From: an uncultured Erythrobacter sp.
Lineage (GTDB): Bacteria; Pseudomonadota; Alphaproteobacteria; Sphingomonadales; Sphingomonadaceae
NCBI GenBank assembly: GCA_947258465.1
Contig: CAMYIQ010000045.1
Location: 1 to 16,286 of the forward strand
Length of the DNA: 16,286 bases
Reading direction: 5' to 3'
Below are positions 14,511 to 16,286 of the stretch, in pieces; within the stretch, counting starts at the first letter, position 1, and every line of letters begins with the position of its first letter. A program made the position numbers and the translations under genes. The notes beneath the pieces were generated by a model that had not been told where the DNA came from, searched no databases, and saw only the letters and a list, made by a program, of their open reading frames with translations.

Positions 14511-14941
14511 ACGACCTTCTTCTGATGTGCCTGATCGCAGGGCGGCGCGCTGCGATCTCTGCTGCCCGCGTCCAGTCGGTGATCGAGATCGATCAAATCA
14601 CGCCCATTCCCGGGGCGCCCGATTTCATTCTCGGCCTGACCGCCATGCGCAGCCAGGCGCTCACCGTGATAGACTGCCAGATCGCGCTGGGATTTGGCGG
14701 GCAAGATCGGGGTTCCGGCCGCCGAGCGGCAGTCGTTCAAGTCGGCGGGCATTCCTACGCCCTGCTGGTCGAAGAAGCATACGATGTCGGCGAAGCCCGC
14801 AGCGACCCGATCGAAGTGCCGGGGGGCTTCGGTCCCGGATGGCAGATGGCCGCGAGGGGAATGGTCGAAACCGATTGCGGTCCCACCCTGCTGATCGATG
14901 TCGATGCGCTCGTGGCCGGCCCCGTGGCCCGGGCAGCTTAA
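14507..14941 (+). CDS. cheW: Chemotaxis coupling protein CheW
   Basis: A 144-residue CheW that links chemoreceptors to the P5 domain of CheA. Visible family marks are the opening strand LLLMCLIAGRRAAISAARVQSVIEI, the segment ITPIPGAPDFILGLTAMRSQALTVIDCQIALG (the usual PxxPxxxxGxxxxRGxxxPVxDL pattern, here with MRSQ where RG is common) and AVVQVGGHSYALLVEEAYDV. The start overlaps the cheA stop (ATGA), with AGGGA 7 bases upstream inside cheA, indicating coupled translation. Short for the family because of trimmed ends, but complete. Confidence 0.93.
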   Translation: MNDLLLMCLIAGRRAAISAARVQSVIEIDQITPIPGAPDFILGLTAMRSQALTVIDCQIALGFGGQDRGSGRRAAVVQVGGHSYALLVEEAYDVGEARSDPIEVPGGFGPGWQMAARGMVETDCGPTLLIDVDALVAGPVARAA

Positions 14942-14997
14942 GCGAATAGTTACCTACCGACGCTAGCAACCAGTCGAACACTCCAGCGGTCATAGAA

Positions 14998-15363
14998 ATG
15001 AAATCCTGCCTTATCGTCGATGATTCGCGCGTCATCCGGAAGGTTTCGAGGCACATTATCGTAACTCTCGGCTTCACTGTCGAAGAGGCTGAAAACGGCC
15101 AGGAAGGCCTCGACAAGTGCAATGACGGCATGCCCGACGTGGTCCTTCTGGACTGGAACATGCCCGTCATGACCGGCATCGAATTCATCACCCAGTTGCG
15201 ACAGCGCGAGGGCGGCGACAAGCCCAAGGTGGTGTTCTGCACTACGGAAAACGATGTCGCCCACATTCGCGAGGCGATCAGCGCGGGGGCCGACGAATAC
15301 GTCATGAAGCCCTTCGATCACGAAACCCTGCAGATCAAGCTCCAGCTTGTCGGAATGGCCTGA
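14998..15363 (+). CDS. cheY: Chemotaxis response regulator CheY (single receiver)
   Basis: A 121-residue stand-alone receiver. The phosphorylation site is Asp52 (VVLLDWNMPVMTG); the acidic Mg-binding pair is Asp8-Asp9; the switch Thr82 and Lys104 (YVMKPF) are present, as is the aromatic Tyr101. No output domain, so it acts by binding, probably to the flagellar motor switch. The WNMPVMTGIEFI and VFCTTENDVAHIREAISAGADEYVMKPFD stretches are typical of alphaproteobacterial chemotaxis CheY. It lies 56 bases after cheW and 11 bases before cheB, between the kinase unit and the esterase. The ribosome site before its ATG is weak. Confidence 0.94.
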   Translation: MKSCLIVDDSRVIRKVSRHIIVTLGFTVEEAENGQEGLDKCNDGMPDVVLLDWNMPVMTGIEFITQLRQREGGDKPKVVFCTTENDVAHIREAISAGADEYVMKPFDHETLQIKLQLVGMA

Positions 15364-15374
15364 GGGGGCTCGAA

Positions 15375-16286
15375 ATGGGCGCACTCTTCAGTTCCGCAGA
15401 CCTGACATCGGATATAACGGGCAAGCCCTGCGCCGATCCGGTGAGAGTCATGATCGTCGACGATTCGCTCACCGTCCGCACGGTCTTTTCGCGCATGATC
15501 GCGCGGGAAAGCGACATGCGCATCGTCGCAACCGCAAACACTGCGGAAAGCGGCCTCGCCGAACTCGCTTCGGCCAGGCCGGACGTGATGCTGCTGGATC
15601 TGGAAATGCCGGGAATGGGCGGATTGGAAGCGCTGCCCAAAATCCTCGAAGCGGCGCCCGATACGCAGGTTTTGGTGATTTCCTCGCTCACCGCCGATGG
15701 CGCGGAAGCAACCGTAAGCGCCCTGTCGCTGGGCGCTGCGGACACCATGCTCAAACCCCGCCCCGGCGGCTTCGACGATGAATACAAATCCACCCTCCTC
15801 GACAAGATCCGGGCGCTCAAGGGCGTTTCGGAACCCGGCCCGACCGATATGGTCCGGGCATCGGGAACCAGGAAGGGGGCAGGCAAGCCACCCAAAGTCG
15901 TGGCCATCGGCGCTTCGACGGGCGGCATCCACGCACTGAACCTGTTCCTGCGCCAGATACCGGCCGATTTCGATCTGCCGATCCTGATCACCCAGCATCT
16001 GCCCGCCAGCTTCATTCCGGTCTTCGCGCAGCAAATGAAACTGGCGGCAGGACGTGAGGCGATCCTATCGGATGAAGGGATCGAGATCGAGCGGGGCAAG
16101 ATCTATATCGCGCCGGGCCACGGCCATATGGTTGCCCGCAAATCGGCCGGTTGCCGCGTGCTGGGACTGGCTTACCATCCGGTCAAAAGCGGGTGCATGC
16201 CATCTGTCGATCCGATGTTCGAGACGCTGGCCGAAGCTTACGACGGACATGTCGCGGCGGTACTCTTGTCGGGCATGGGGCGCGAC
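15375..16286 (+). CDS. cheB: Chemotaxis protein-glutamate methylesterase CheB (3' end cut by window edge)
   Basis: The first 304 residues of CheB, which removes methyl groups from chemoreceptors and can deamidate them. A receiver domain (about 22-130) has Asp29-Asp30, phospho-acceptor Asp75 in LLDLEMPGMGG and Lys127. A linker (131-172) leads to the methylesterase domain with IGASTGG (Ser181), TQHLP (His208) and SGMGRD (Asp304). These are the expected catalytic Ser, His and Asp. The last residue in the window is the catalytic Asp, so roughly 40-60 residues are missing. GAGGGGG lies about 6 bases before the ATG. The N-terminal 20 residues before the receiver are extra compared with a minimal CheB. 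Likely followed by cheR outside the window, by analogy. Confidence 0.95.
   Translation, partial: MGALFSSADLTSDITGKPCADPVRVMIVDDSLTVRTVFSRMIARESDMRIVATANTAESGLAELASARPDVMLLDLEMPGMGGLEALPKILEAAPDTQVLVISSLTADGAEATVSALSLGAADTMLKPRPGGFDDEYKSTLLDKIRALKGVSEPGPTDMVRASGTRKGAGKPPKVVAIGASTGGIHALNLFLRQIPADFDLPILITQHLPASFIPVFAQQMKLAAGREAILSDEGIEIERGKIYIAPGHGHMVARKSAGCRVLGLAYHPVKSGCMPSVDPMFETLAEAYDGHVAAVLLSGMGRD

Noticed and set aside
1..16286. Mobile elements, CRISPR arrays, tRNA genes, phage or defence genes
   Set aside because: No transposase, integrase, regularly spaced repeat array, cloverleaf or att-like direct repeat was seen on reading both strands; composition is even across the window.

Overview
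The window is a high-GC, gene-dense piece of an alphaproteobacterial chromosome. Protein family flavour, alphaproteobacterial codon use, a possible CtrA-type half-site and the mix of genes suggest a sphingomonad, probably Erythrobacteraceae; this is an inference from recognition, not from a marker gene. No rRNA, tRNA, CRISPR array, insertion sequence or phage gene was seen. I count 16 protein genes, two cut by the window edges.

Layout. (1) 1-4943: the N-terminal half of a DMT/EamA exporter (minus) diverges from an Old Yellow Enzyme ene-reductase followed by a degenerate CitE-like protein (plus). These face a minus-strand pair, lipB and a small lipoprotein joined by an ATGA overlap. A membrane protein (plus) then faces a PmtA-like SAM methyltransferase (minus). 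(2) 5037-6735: an MFS transporter converges on arsC. (3) 6736-9218: two tandem Fur-box-like sites precede a catecholate-type TonB-dependent siderophore receptor, which is followed by strong hairpins and a G9 tract. (4) 9219-10563 (minus): a class II aldolase/adducin-like gene and an IorA-type 2Fe-2S protein without its usual molybdopterin partner. (5) 10686-12038: a MATE exporter. (6) 12102-16286: a chemotaxis operon, cheA-cheW-cheY-cheB, running off the right edge.

How the genes work together. The che genes form a complete signalling core: hybrid CheA kinase, CheW coupling protein, CheY output and CheB adaptation esterase. The CheB catalytic triad is completed by the last codon of the window. 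The receptor is probably repressed by Fur when iron is sufficient. LipB supplies octanoyl groups for lipoylation of 2-oxoacid dehydrogenases. Most other genes are single housekeeping or transport units. I found no convincing undescribed multi-gene system. The best leads are the extended CheA with a second CheW-like domain and a receiver-like tail without an obvious phospho-acceptor, the CitE homologue that has lost a metal ligand, the orphan IorA subunit beside an aldolase-fold protein lacking the catalytic Glu, and the structured region after the receptor gene.
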